Both the position numbers and the translations under genes were made by a program. From assembly GCA_013076295.1 (NCBI GenBank), contig RQOL01000464.1, positions 104,213 through 168,212 on the forward strand: a stretch of 64,000 nt of DNA, written 5' to 3'. Positions 10,514-20,310 of the stretch are shown piece after piece. Every line of letters begins with the position of its first letter. Positions within the stretch are counted from its first letter, which is position 1. Under the pieces are notes generated by a model, which was not told the DNA's origin, did no database searches, and was given only the letters and a program-made list of their open reading frames with translations. The stretch is from Sanderia malayensis. Its lineage: Eukaryota > Cnidaria > Scyphozoa > Semaeostomeae > Pelagiidae.

Positions 10514-11475
10514 ATAATGTACTTTATGTGCATATAATGTACTTTATGTGCATGGGCGGCGGATACTGCTATGACTGCTATGACTGCTATGAGTTTCATA
10601 GCAATTTTTTGTAGAGCTGAAATCTTTTTATTTGAAGAAAATGAAAAATTTAGTAGTTCTTTACAAGCGAAAAGACCTCCTTCCAATTTCCATGATTCCG
10701 GCTTTTCGCTTATAACCCTGTCATTATAGACTAATCTCATTATGTGATAATTATTCGTTTCCATTTATAACTCGACAAAGCATTTTACCACCATGTCATC
10801 GTCTGGATACTTAACAATGCCAGCACCTGTTATCACAGCCAAGCTGGCACGCTATGACTTTCTTCAATCTCATAGCATAGGAGGAAGAAAACAATTGATG
10901 AGAACACTCACAAGCGACATACTTCCTTAGTAATAATGACGTAGTAATGCTACGTCATTATTACTAAGGAAGCTACTATATTCATAGCATGCTACGTCAT
11001 TACATAGTAATGACGTAGCATGCTATGAATTCTCAAGAATTCATCGCACTGGTCTAATCTGCTTTTCGCGCCAGTCAGTCAGAGTGTATGTTTAGAATAA
11101 GGATCTCAAAGGTTTAAACATGAATCATATTGCATCGGGTAGTGTTCGTTGGGGTATTTCGAAACCTTTTAGTCTGTTACAAACTCAAGGAAAATTGGAT
11201 CATGACCAGCGTCTTCGTTTTAAGAAAGACAAACGCCGATGTCCTCTGTTAGTTTAAAAGACTGTTGTAGTGAAGCAGTTTATCAGCATTTTTCTTGGAT
11301 TTGCGGAGATGAGGAAAGGAACATATACTTTTGTTGGCCATGCCCAGTAATATGAGATCATTCAAAGAAAAGCTATACTATATTATTCAAAATGAAAGTT
11401 CATGCCTTTTCGTGAACAGTGGCCATGCTAAGATGCTATGACATCTGAGAACTTCATAGCACTGGTGGCTATGAT
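10514..11475. repeat. Cluster of GCTATG/CATAGC motifs and a 20-bp direct repeat
   Basis: 10514-10553 is a 20-bp unit (ATAATGTACTTTATGTGCAT) twice in tandem. It is followed by three TGCTATGAC units (about 10567-10592). GCTATG or CATAGC recurs near 10597, 10851, 10872, 10983, 11021, 11429, 11453 and 11466. No coding is seen. The same cluster is present in the second copy at +21157. Confidence 0.55.
10922..11044. repeat. Two tandem perfect hairpins and a third palindrome (copy 1)
   Basis: Arms 10922-10944 and 10950-10972 are perfectly complementary over 23 bp with a 5-base loop. Arms 10980-11003 and 11007-11030 pair over 24 bp with a 3-base loop. Both stems contain CTACGTCATTA. A further palindrome at 11025-11044 (ATGAATTCT, 2-base loop) overlaps the end. 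They could be foldback products of template switching or small hairpin RNAs. Confidence 0.85.
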
Positions 11476-12746
11476 ACAGGCCAACTGCCGCTTAGTGCAT
11501 TAGCCCTGCCCTTGAAAGGCCACGGCCAGAACTATGACACTACAGCCGTCGGTTATTGAAGACCCTTGTGATTTTTGTGCAAACAGCCCGGGTTTAAGAA
11601 TAACATTATAACCAGGTTTAAAGAGCACAACCAAAAACACTTTGAGCAATTTTCTAGAAAATGAATTGTGTTGTGTTCTTATCAAATTTAAAAGGTTGTC
11701 TGTTTTATTTATTTATGGTACAACACAGAAAATTCAGTGCATCTATTGCTAATGCAAGTGACGTTTTACGTGACGACTTGAAAATGGAAAAAATTAAAGG
11801 TTAATTAACAATAGTAATAATAAAATAATAACAACAAGCCATAACAGCCAATTCCAATTTAGAATAGAATACCTTTTATATAAGAAATCTTTTTCTTTTC
11901 AAGGTTCTGAGGCAACTGTTCTGTTTAGCACTTGACATCCTCAACTAACAGACGCTGCGAACTAATTGTTACAAAGCCCCATTACAAGAGTATTCTCTCT
12001 GCATACAAGAAAAAGCCTTAATTAGCACAGCCAACCTATTACTCCATGCAAAATCACCTGTTGGTACACAAGTAATAAAATCACAAAGCAAAACAGGGTT
12101 CATTGGCTTTGTTGCAAGAGAAATATTGTGCAGAGATATACATCGGCAGAGCTATTTGCTCATTTACAGATTCTCCCATGATCACGATCAATTACTTTTT
12201 TCATGTGTGTGAGCTCGAAACGGATGGACAAACAGTCCAGATGTACTCAAGTTCCAATCAGCAATAAAGGGAATGCTGTTCCACAATGCAATTTAAGCAT
12301 CATCAAAAGTTCATTGTCTACAATTTGAGAGGGTTTATGATTTCTGCTTTGTCACGCTGTTTGTAATAAGCCACTTTCACATTCGTTTTTGAAAACGAGA
12401 CGTCAATTCTAAAAAGAGGCTAACGCTGTAGTGCTAGTGTAGTGTCGCAGTGGTACCTCCCACTAGCCGCCGTATGTTTCTTCAATTCTTTAAGTAAAAA
12501 TTGATCAATTTAAAAAATTATTGGCCGCAGACATGGAAGATTATTAATAAACCATTATTGAGCAGTTAAAGATAATTTCCGAAGCATACAACGGGAATAC
12601 GCCGCGCTGAAAGACTGAATTTTGCGGGCCTAGGCCATGTATTCTCGCGTCAACTATCAAGCAAATGGGACATGCTTGTTGCGAAACCGGGTAACTATTA
12701 AAGCGCATATATACAAATAGGAATGTTTAAATTATAATAATGTGAC
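11045..12746. other. No gene recognised
   Basis: AT-rich sequence without a recognisable coding region. The longest minus-strand frame (about 11500-11685) shows no domain. Two adjacent purine/pyrimidine-biased blocks near 11800 and 11860 look like simple sequence. Confidence 0.35.
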
Positions 12747-12992
12747 TTATATTTTGCACCCCTGCCTTTTTGCCTCGTTATACAAATGTAGGCTGCTGTA
12801 GAAGTGGGATGACCATCTGATGTTGAATGTTCTATCCTGTGTTCCATGTTCATTTGGCTCAAGCCATTGCTTTTCAAGATATGGAAAAAATTGATCAAGT
12901 TTCCATGCTAGTTCATGTACACACAGAAGAATAAATTTTTTCCACACACCTTCTTCGGATATGATACGTTTGGCAGAATTTAAAACATGCAT
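12747..12992 (-). CDS. Hypothetical exon, minus strand (copy 1)
   Basis: An 81-codon frame with a plausible globular composition, rich in Trp, Phe and Tyr (for example KFILLCVHELAWKLDQFF near residues 19-36). I do not recognise the family. An identical frame exists at 33904-34149. No adjacent exon could be joined with confidence. Confidence 0.22.
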   Translation of the reverse strand: MHVLNSAKRIISEEGVWKKFILLCVHELAWKLDQFFPYLEKQWLEPNEHGTQDRTFNIRWSSHFYSSLHLYNEAKRQGCKI

Positions 12993-14923
12993 GTTAAAGA
13001 AGTTAAAGAATTAGTTGTTAAAGAATTAGTATCATCAATTTGCTTTAATTATTCTACCTTTGTGTTAATTTCCAAGAATTACTATTCTGAAATCGCTTGA
13101 CAACATCTTTACTTTGTTTCTACTCAGATACCAGTCAAGAAATGTCTAGGCCTAGCCTAGCTGCTGCAAAGTAAGGTACAATTTCGAAATAGTGATAAAA
13201 TTATATAACAAGTCATGAAACTTCAATACAATAAACATAAAGATGATATTGCAAAGATTTTGAACATTTCTTTCAGGTTTAGAACAGTATCCTTATATGT
13301 TGTAGTCCAAATGTAACAGCTTCAGCTGTGTAGTTTTGTCCGCCATTTTGTTGGAGGGTGCGTGGCTGGAAAATTTGGCTTCACTCACTATACAGAGGGA
13401 CTATCGGCCGTTAGCACTTTAGGTTATCTTATATCCTATCTCTATGATGTAGAACCATCTTCCCTGTCAACACTATCAAAGTCAATGTCATCATAAACGC
13501 CTTCTACATCAAGGCATAAATCAATCCATCAAGGGGACACAACTTTGCCGAACCACAGAGACCCTTTCTCTATTTGATGCTAAGCATCAACATGGAAAGG
13601 GTCTCGAGCATTTCTTAAGAAATTTCAACTACTGGGGAAAATTTACAAAAAGGGCCCAAAAGTGTAATAACAAAAGGAAGCACACAGGTCTATGCTGCTG
13701 TAAAACACACTGTTTTAATTAAAGAATTTTCGTAGTTATATACATTCTATAAAGAACTCCTTTATAAGTAAACTACAGGAAGACAACATCTCTAAAGATC
13801 TTTTCAAAATATATCACCACGAATTACAATGATGGCTAAACAAATGGAGTAGACACTTCTTAATAAAACTTATGTTTTGCCTTCTTCAAGTTTCTGGCCA
13901 TGTTTTTTAGCCACAACTTTAAGCATAGTTTGAATTTCAATGCTTTTCTTGCGTTTATGCTCTCTTTGGTTAGTAAATGTACGGTTACGATTAAGAAACT
14001 ATTAAGGAATTTTGAGTATTAGAATTTGGACAAAACTGAAAGTCCCATATATAAAAAAGTGTGCACTCCAAGCGAGAAACTCTTTTTGTCTGCATAAAGG
14101 CGGTTTTTTTCATCTTTCAATTTTGGAAACGGTTCACATCTTCAGTTTAGTTTATAAATTGAAAAAAATTGATTTGGAAGTTGATGTTCAACAAATAAAT
14201 ATGTAGGTAAGTGAGAAATTAAAGGGCCCAAACTACTGGGGAAATTCTGTGATTTTGGTGCTAACTACTGGGGAAAGCATTGGGCCTACTGGGGAACTTT
14301 CCCCAGTAGTCACACTGTTAAAAAATGCTCTATGCAACACAATCAACAACCCTTGACAGGCGAGCGAAAATTTCCATCTCAGAAGGTATTTGAATTGCTG
14401 ACTGTAGGTACCCTAGTCAGCAATTCAAATACCTTCTCACATCCTTATATCACTAACAAACACCACAAATGCATTTAAATTGGCAGATAAGGCATTAGAG
14501 CATGAGAAACCACAAAAACGCAACTCACAGCATCTGCCTCAGAATGAGATATTTCATCACAAATGCATTAGTGCAACTGTTATCGTCCAAATAAGTGCTG
14601 AATTGTTCATTTTGATGATAAAAACATGAAACGTCACAGGATTACTAAGTTGACCAAGCTGAATAGTCCTAGATATGGAGCCACGCAAATTTATTAACAG
14701 GGACTGAGCAATGAGCATGCACAAAATACCCACATAAAAACGATACATTAAAATCAAATATAAATCAATTTATTTACTGCTCTTGGTGCCTATTATTACA
14801 GAGCAGTGACTCTAAGGTGCCCAAAATTTCTTAACAAGGATTGAGCACTGAGCATGCGCATAAAACCCAAGGAAGAAAACAATCTGATCTATGAATGTTT
14901 AGGAATTAAAAAGCTTTTTACAG
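12993..14923. other. Non-coding with hairpins
   Basis: No gene recognised. An imperfect hairpin sits at 13558-13605 (outer arms GAGACCCTTTC and its complement, inner arms TTGATGC/GCATCAA). The motif CTACTGGGGAA occurs four times (near 13628, 14233, 14266, 14286), the last as a perfect 11-bp hairpin at 14286-14309. Confidence 0.5.
14381..14437. repeat. Perfect 23-bp hairpin with 11-base loop (copy 1)
   Basis: Arms 14381-14403 (AGAAGGTATTTGAATTGCTG plus ACT) and 14415-14437 are exact complements. The loop contains the palindrome GGTACC. The stem length matches the other perfect hairpins in the window. The second copy lies at +21157. Confidence 0.85.
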
Positions 14924-15168
14924 TTAAATGGTCTGAAAGTCACTGAAAAGAAAAATGAGCTTGCTGCAAAGGTTTTTGCTGCTGCCGAGAATAACTTACC
15001 CCTTACGAAAACTGTGGAGGAGGTTAACCAAGAAATAAAACTGGAATATCAAAATGAACTTGTTGTGGGAAAAATCAAATTCCAGACCCTTTGGAATTAA
15101 AAGAAGGTTGGTTAGTCGAACAAGAAGCACACAACTTGTTTGTGACAACATGTCGAAAACATTTCTGA
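14924..15168 (+). pseudogene. SAP-like domain exon, frameshifted (copy 1)
   Basis: After a good acceptor (CTTTTTACAG) the frame reads LNGLKVTEKKNELAAKVFAA, which fits the SAP fold (two helices, GLxVxGKKxELxxRL). It continues with KTVEEVNQEIKLEYQNEL and, in the second copy, IPDPLELKEGWLVEQEAHN. Such N-terminal modules are common in large multicopy mobile-gene proteins of invertebrates, including ones with SWIM and YqaJ-nuclease parts; that link is recollection, not shown here. Copy 1 lacks one A near 15066 (AAATTCC against AAAATTCC) and is frameshifted. The frame ends at TGA 15166-15168. No downstream exons of the family were found. Confidence 0.55.
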
Positions 15169-15260
15169 CCTCCAAATCTATGGAACCAGTTAAAAAAAGT
15201 CGGAAAGCACTACGTGCAGCCTCGGTTCCATCCACATATTCCAATGAATTTGCATTTGAG

Positions 15261-15388
15261 CATTTGAATTTGCTGTGACACTTGAATTTGCTGTGACGCA
15301 TAAATTTGCTGTGAGCTTTGAATTTGCTGTGAGCGTTTGAATTTGCTGTGAGTGCTTGAATTTGCTGTGAGCGTTTCAATTTGGTCCA
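15261..15388. repeat. 18-20-bp minisatellite, about 6-7 units
   Basis: Tandem repeats of TTGAATTTGCTGTGAGYG with small length differences. The minus-strand reading gives a Ser/Lys/Phe/His-rich repeat of no known family. The repeat is present unchanged in the second copy. Confidence 0.8.
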
Positions 15389-16369
15389 GGTTGTTTGTAT
15401 TTCAGATATTGATGTACGTCTCATTTTTATAGGTATATGTATAATTTCATAAATGTACTTGCAGTATTTTCTTCATTAAGTGTCTTTTAAATGTATTGAT
15501 TTATTGTTATTTAAATTTATTTATTCCAGCATTTTTAGAGGGGTGTTATTTTCATATATTTTAGTTTTAAAATATTTTTTGCTAACTTTCTTTATTCAAG
15601 GAGTTGTTGTAGTTGCTGCTGGGTAGCAAAACGAAGTGAAGCGGCTGTGCAGCAGAAAATAATCGAGTCTTTGTTGGGAAAAAATCTTGTTTCTGTGTTT
15701 GTGTGTTTGTGGCAATGCAATTCAATGCGCCAAATGTGGCCTCAAATTTTCTTCCATTTAGGCGCATGCCAATGAGGTTTTTAGGAAACCTAGAGACCTC
15801 ACTTCCAAAATGATGTTGAAGCTGCCTTAATTAAAAGAAAAAATGACAGCAAAACGCACAAGTGACCTTGAATTGTACGGCTTTTCAATATGCCGTACAA
15901 TTCAAGTTCAAGTTCAAATTCAATTTTCAACTTCTTTGTTTCCCAGAATGGTAATCTCTTATTCTCTTCTATATCATTCGGATGTTAAAATAGACAGATT
16001 GTCAAGAAACCTAAGTCCTCAGATTGGTGTGTTGATGTCACCAATGTTTCTTTATATTTTTTTATTGTAAATGTTGTTCTGCAGTTCCATGTTTCTTTAC
16101 AACTTCTTGTGCGATTTATTGACAATCCTTTGATAGATTTCCAGTAAATAAGGAAAGGCAGACCTCGTCGATTTCGGCAGTTGGACATTGTAATTGGAAT
16201 CCAAGTAGATTTTCTTACATCTGCAGTGAGCATTTTTTACCGTCTGATTATAAAGTACCTCCAATTCACGATCTCCAAGAATGAAAGGACACAAATCACC
16301 AATCAGAATTGATAATTTAGTCATAATTACGCTTATGAGTATTTACTTGGAGTAACGGTTGACAACCAA
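15389..16369. other. No gene recognised; one 15-bp hairpin
   Basis: AT-rich. Perfect 15-bp inverted arms at 15867-15881 and 15892-15906 (CTTGAATTGTACGGC) flank a 10-base loop, followed by TTCAAG repeats. A minus-strand frame at 16097-16324 has a protein-like stretch with several Cys residues but I do not recognise it. Confidence 0.4.
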
Positions 16370-17225
16370 TTGTTCGCTCACTCATGTCGCAAGACATTCA
16401 TCATTGGTTTCTTGATGACATCGAAGTCTCTACTTTTCATCGTAGAGGAGCTCCTAACCAGAATTGTAAACCGATTCTCATTCATCCTCACATATAAATT
16501 TTCCCAGGATGACTTTGAGCTTTTTTTCCTGCATTCACAGTTGAGGGGGATTCAACAATAACCTCAAGAATGTGCAATTCAACAACAGCCCTGTGTCAGG
16601 TTCTCATGAGGAATTCAATTATGGCTTCACACGAATCAAATGTTGTTTTATTTGAGTCAGATTGCCAAGGCTCGTTGTTTTCACTGAAGTCCAGCAAAAA
16701 GCACACACCAATCAATGAAATGGTACAGTCTGAAGTAAATGATGACAATCAGGAAAACCTTTCCTTGTTGTTTAAACAAATTGAAGTTACATCCCTTCTT
16801 GAGCAGATTTTATACTATATTGCAGGCTATATTGTAAAAAAGATTTCTGATACTGTATATTGCACCCAATGCAATGAGGCCTTGCCACTGGCTCCAACAG
16901 CGCCATCTGATCATGATTATAGCATGGAACTATCTTCTGGCAGATTTGTCTGCAACTAAAATTGAGGAGGTTTGGTGCGAGTATACTTTGGCATATTCAA
17001 AATAGTAGAACATTGTGAGAAAGCATTCAAACTCACTGTCATCAATTGTGCGAAACAAATAAAAACAAAAAGTAAACTGTTTCGTACCATGACTAACCAG
17101 GTTTTGTCAGTTTGCAATTGGACCGTTATTTCCCAAAAATTTCTGATCATCGCTTTGATGTTATTCTCAGCTTTGACGACGATCATCCCACTCAAATCAT
17201 CAAGAAAGTTTGCATGGCATATCTA
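16370..17225 (+). pseudogene. P-element/THAP9-like transposase C-terminus (copy 1)
   Basis: Successive frames carry the C-terminal landmarks of P-element/THAP9 transposases: CRKTFIIGFLMTSKSL (usually TRRKTFVLGF), FILTYKFSQDDFELFF (usually LTYKFSQDHxELxF), LMRNSIMAS (usually LLRNSITAS) and LEQILYYIAGYIVKKI followed by a CTQC pair. After a stop near 16957 the remains continue as FKIVEHCEKAFKLTV and FPKISDHRFDVILSF in shifted frames. At least two frame changes and several stops make it a pseudogene. Together with the exon at 5805-6202 it may represent one element spread over 11 kb, or two unrelated copies. Confidence 0.72.
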
Positions 17226-17256
17226 ACCTTGCCCCTTCAAACATACAAAACACATT

Positions 17257-17580
17257 GAAAGTTGGTCACCTCAATGTGAAAGGGATCATGACAAGGAATA
17301 AGCTATCAAACGTAAAGATATTATTGCTCGCTGAAACAGGCATCAATATCTTAGGCATCACCAAGTCACCAGAAGAACACAATAATCGAGATTTATCAAT
17401 AGATGCATACAAATTTGAAAGACAGGGCAGAGAGCATGGCCGGCATGGCAGCTTGCTTTTGGCATTACAAATCCCATTTGGACATCACTCCCTATGAAGT
17501 AAAGAGTGACAAACACAAAACCAAATCCATTTGGGTTGCCATCAAGCTGCTTTCACAAAGAATCATATTAGCAGTTTGAA
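17257..17580 (+). pseudogene. LINE endonuclease N-terminus fragment (copy 1)
   Basis: The frame begins LKVGHLNVKGIMTRNKL and runs to TGINILGITKSPEEHNN and KFERQGREHGRHG. It then continues in another frame with SDKHKTKSIWVAIKLLSQ. This is the start of the apurinic-type endonuclease of a non-LTR retrotransposon (HLNVxGL...DILGITET...RxGRxGGG). The expected TES/TET Glu motif reads TKS here. The fragment is cut at its 3' side next to the Helitron at 17660. Confidence 0.7.
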
Positions 17581-17659
17581 TACGATTATACAATATATAT
17601 TACACTATAATATATTTTAATGGTATTATATATATATAGTAGATAAATATATATATATA

Positions 17660-20142
17660 CTAGGGGTCATCACTCGCTTCGCTCGTTGCCCCAGCCCGTC
17701 AAGTAAAAAACGCTTAATCTGGTTGGCGCACTTTGTGCGCTGCATTCGCTCACGCTCATGCCCCTTTCAACCCCACTACAATGGGTTAGCTCGCTGCGCT
17801 CGCCTATGGTTGCGCTCGTGCCTGCATTCGCTCCTCCCCCCCCACTACAGGGTTGCTCGCTGCGCTCGCCTATGGTTGACGCACTTCGTGCGCTGCATTC
17901 GCTTACGCTCATGCCCCTTTCAACCCCACTACAGTGGGTTAGCTCGCTGTGCTTGCCTATGATTGGCGCACTTCGTGCGCTGCATTCGCTGACGCTCATG
18001 CCCCTTTCTACCCCACTACAGTGGGTTAGCTCGCTGTGCTCGCCTATGGTTGGCGCACTTTGTGCGCTGCATTCGCTCACGCTCATGCCCCTTTCAACCC
18101 CACTACATTGGGTTAGCTCGCTGCGCTCGCCTATGGTTGACGCACTTCGTGCGCTGCATTCGCTTACGCTCATGCCCCTTTCAACCCCACTACAGTGGGT
18201 TAGCTCGCTGTGCTTGCCTATGATTGGCGCACTTCGTGCTCTGCATTCGCTAATGCTCATGCCCCTTTCTACCCCACTACAGTGGGTTAGCTCGCTGCGC
18301 TCGCCTATGGTTGGCGCATTTCGTGCGCTGCATTCGCTCACGCTCATGCCCTTTTCAACCCCACTTACAATGGGTTAGCTCGCTGCACTCGCCTATGGTT
18401 GGCGCATTTCGTGCGCTGCATTCGCTCACACTCATGCCTTTTCAACCCCACTTACATGGGTTAGCTCGCTGCACTCGCCTATGGTTGGCGCACTTCGTGC
18501 GCTGCATTCGCTCACGCTCATGCCCCTTTCAACCCCACTTACAATGGATTAGCTCGCTGCGCTCGCCTATGGTTGGCGCACTTTGTGCGCTGCATTCGCT
18601 AACGCTCATGCCCCTTTCTACCCCACTTACAATAAGTTAGCTCGCTGCGCTCGCCTATGGTTGGCGCACTTCGTGCGCTGCATTCGCTAACGCTCATGCC
18701 CCTTTCTACCCCACTTACAATGTGGGTTAGCTCACTGCGCTCGCCTGCCTATCTATTATCAAGAAACATTGACTGATAGGGCGCACTTCGTGCGCTGCAT
18801 TCGCTCATATCTTTAACCCCACTTACATTTATCGCTGATTATGTTCGATTCGTGCGCTGCATTCGCTCACGCTCATGCCCTTTTCAACCCCACTTACAAT
18901 GGGTTAGCTCGCTGCACTCGCCTATGGTTGGCGCACTTCGTGCGCTGTATTCCTCCGCCACCCTTTTCACCCCACTTACAGGTTAGCCGCTGCCTCGCTA
19001 TGGTTGGCGCATTCGTGCGGCATTGCTCACGCTCATGCCCCTTTCAACCCCACTTACAATGGATTAGCTCGCTGCGCTCGCCTATGGTTGGCGCACTTTG
19101 TGCGCTGCATTCGCTAACGCTCATGCCCCTTTCTACCCCACTTACAATAGGTTAGCTCGCTGCGCTCGCCTATGGTTGGCGCACTTCGTGCGCTGCATTC
19201 GCTAACGCTCATGCCCCTTTCTACCCCACTTACAATGTGGGTTAGCTCACTGCGCTCGCCTGCCTATCTATTATCAAGAAACATTGACTGATAGGGCGCA
19301 CTTCGTGCGCTGCATTCGCTTCGCTCATGCCTCTTTCAACCCCACGTGCAATGGGTTAGCTCGCTGCGCTCACCTGTCTATCTGTTATGAAGAAACATTG
19401 ACTGATTTGTTTTTAAAACTTTGACTTTGTTTACATTAGGCCTAAGCGTCAAAGTATGCCGAAGCAACAATGGCGGTCGTACAAAAACTAAAACTATCTC
19501 ACTCAAAAAACAAAAAAAAGCTATCACCTGTGTTCTCAATTGTCTCCTGTAATTTTCCAGAGGTCTCTCAAACAATTAGCAAGGCTTTACAAACATAATT
19601 CAGTCGTAAAACATTTTGAAAGGCGCCCAGTTATCCTTTGTGTTGAAAACAAAAACACGCGTCTTCTCCAAAAGTACCTGCTGTTCAACCCGAGGGCAAA
19701 TTTGCATGATAACGAAATTTGCATGACTGTTCACGTGAAGTCGCGAAAGAGCCAATCAAATTACAGCAAAAGGCGAAACAGGTCACATGAACAGCGAATA
19801 CTGTGCTCGAAAATGGAATTTGCAACGCGAATTTGGAAGTTTCGCCACCGTAAACCGTAGTTTTTTCGTGATAGCACAATTAGCAGAATAATTAGTGGAA
19901 TAATTAAAAATTTCAGGAGAAAATCGAAAAACAAAATCCATTACCCTGGTTAAAATAATAAACTAAACATTCAGTGTGAATTTCATTGCCATATACCCAC
20001 ATACAAAAAGCCTTTGTGATTACACGGTTCGCCGTTTCGGCCCATTGTTTTCGGGCGTTCGACCTATTGTTTCGGGTCGAATCTATTGTTTTTGGCAGGG
20101 AAAATGCGTCATCACGTGACATCACAGAATATATATATTAGA
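17660..20142 (-). mobile_element. Non-autonomous Helitron H3 (complete, 2.5 kb, minus)
   Basis: On the minus strand it starts with TCTAATATATATATTCTG at 20142 and ends with ...GGGGTCATC read as GATGACCCCTAG at 17660, followed by T. The 5' 0.7 kb (about 19420-20142) is the reverse complement of the 7177 copy's 5' part, which makes the two look like long terminal inverted repeats of one 13-kb element; the exon-restoration evidence at 7176/9109 shows they are separate insertions. The 3' 1.6 kb is a minisatellite. The base upstream of TC is not host A but the last G of another CTAG (20143-20146). Confidence 0.85.
17715..19375. repeat. Mixed about 87-bp / 114-bp minisatellite array in H3
   Basis: Units contain GCGCACTTCGTGCGC, GCATTCGCT(C/T)ACGCTCATGC and GCTCGCTGCGCTCGCC. 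Most are about 87 bp. A minority, near 18750 and 19255-19380, carry the extra TATCTATTATCAAGAAACATTG segment that defines the 114-bp unit of H2. The stretch 18800-19025 is badly eroded, which may reflect consensus errors. Confidence 0.88.
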
Positions 20143-20310
20143 CTAGCCGGGGGCGCTCGCTACGCTCGCTTCCCGGAGTCCCTCAAGTAAAAAAAGTTTA
20201 ATGTGGTTGGCGCGCTTCGCGCGCAGCATTCGCTAACGCTCATGCCCTTTGCCACCCCACGTACAGTGGTTTGGCTCGCCCTCGCTCCCCTGTCTATCTA
20301 TTGTCACGAT
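20143..20310 (-). mobile_element. 3' end of a further Helitron (H4), abutting H3
   Basis: Read on the minus strand, this is a diverged 3' end: a GCGCGAAGCGCGCC core, a TTTTTTTACTTGAGGGACTCCGG-like run, GCGAGCGTAGCGAGC and a terminal CCGGCTAG at 20143. The next base is the T of H3's TC, so the two are directly head to tail. Only about 170 bp is recognisably shared with the other ends. The rest of H4 must lie to the right. It may be long and include the minus-strand helicase at 26.6-27.9 kb; that is inference. Confidence 0.65.

Larger units (their letters stand above)
6736..20142. repeat. 13.4-kb duplicated segment, first copy
   Basis: This whole stretch recurs at 28007-41013 in the same orientation. 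The offset is 21271 at the left edge, about 21157 after the 7177-9108 Helitron (one 114-bp array unit fewer in the second copy), and drops further in the 17660-20142 Helitron. Outside the arrays the copies differ by only a few single-base changes and homopolymer indels. The right edge coincides with the 5' terminus of a Helitron. The left edge is hidden by the N gap. Confidence 0.95.

Noticed and set aside
17670..18378. Long frames of more than 200 codons on both strands
   Set aside because: They are by-products of the GC-rich minisatellite in H3. There is no start context, and both strands are equally open.
19995..20100. RNA polymerase III B box (GGGTCGAATCT on one strand of the Helitron 5' part)
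   Set aside because: Two mismatches to the consensus, no A box at the right distance, and no SINE-like tail.
7177..20142. A single 13-kb DNA transposon with long terminal inverted repeats
   Set aside because: The inverted 0.7-kb ends are the 5' parts of two separate Helitrons. H2 ends at 9108, as shown by the restored exon, and solo copies of the same element occur at 920 and 45515.
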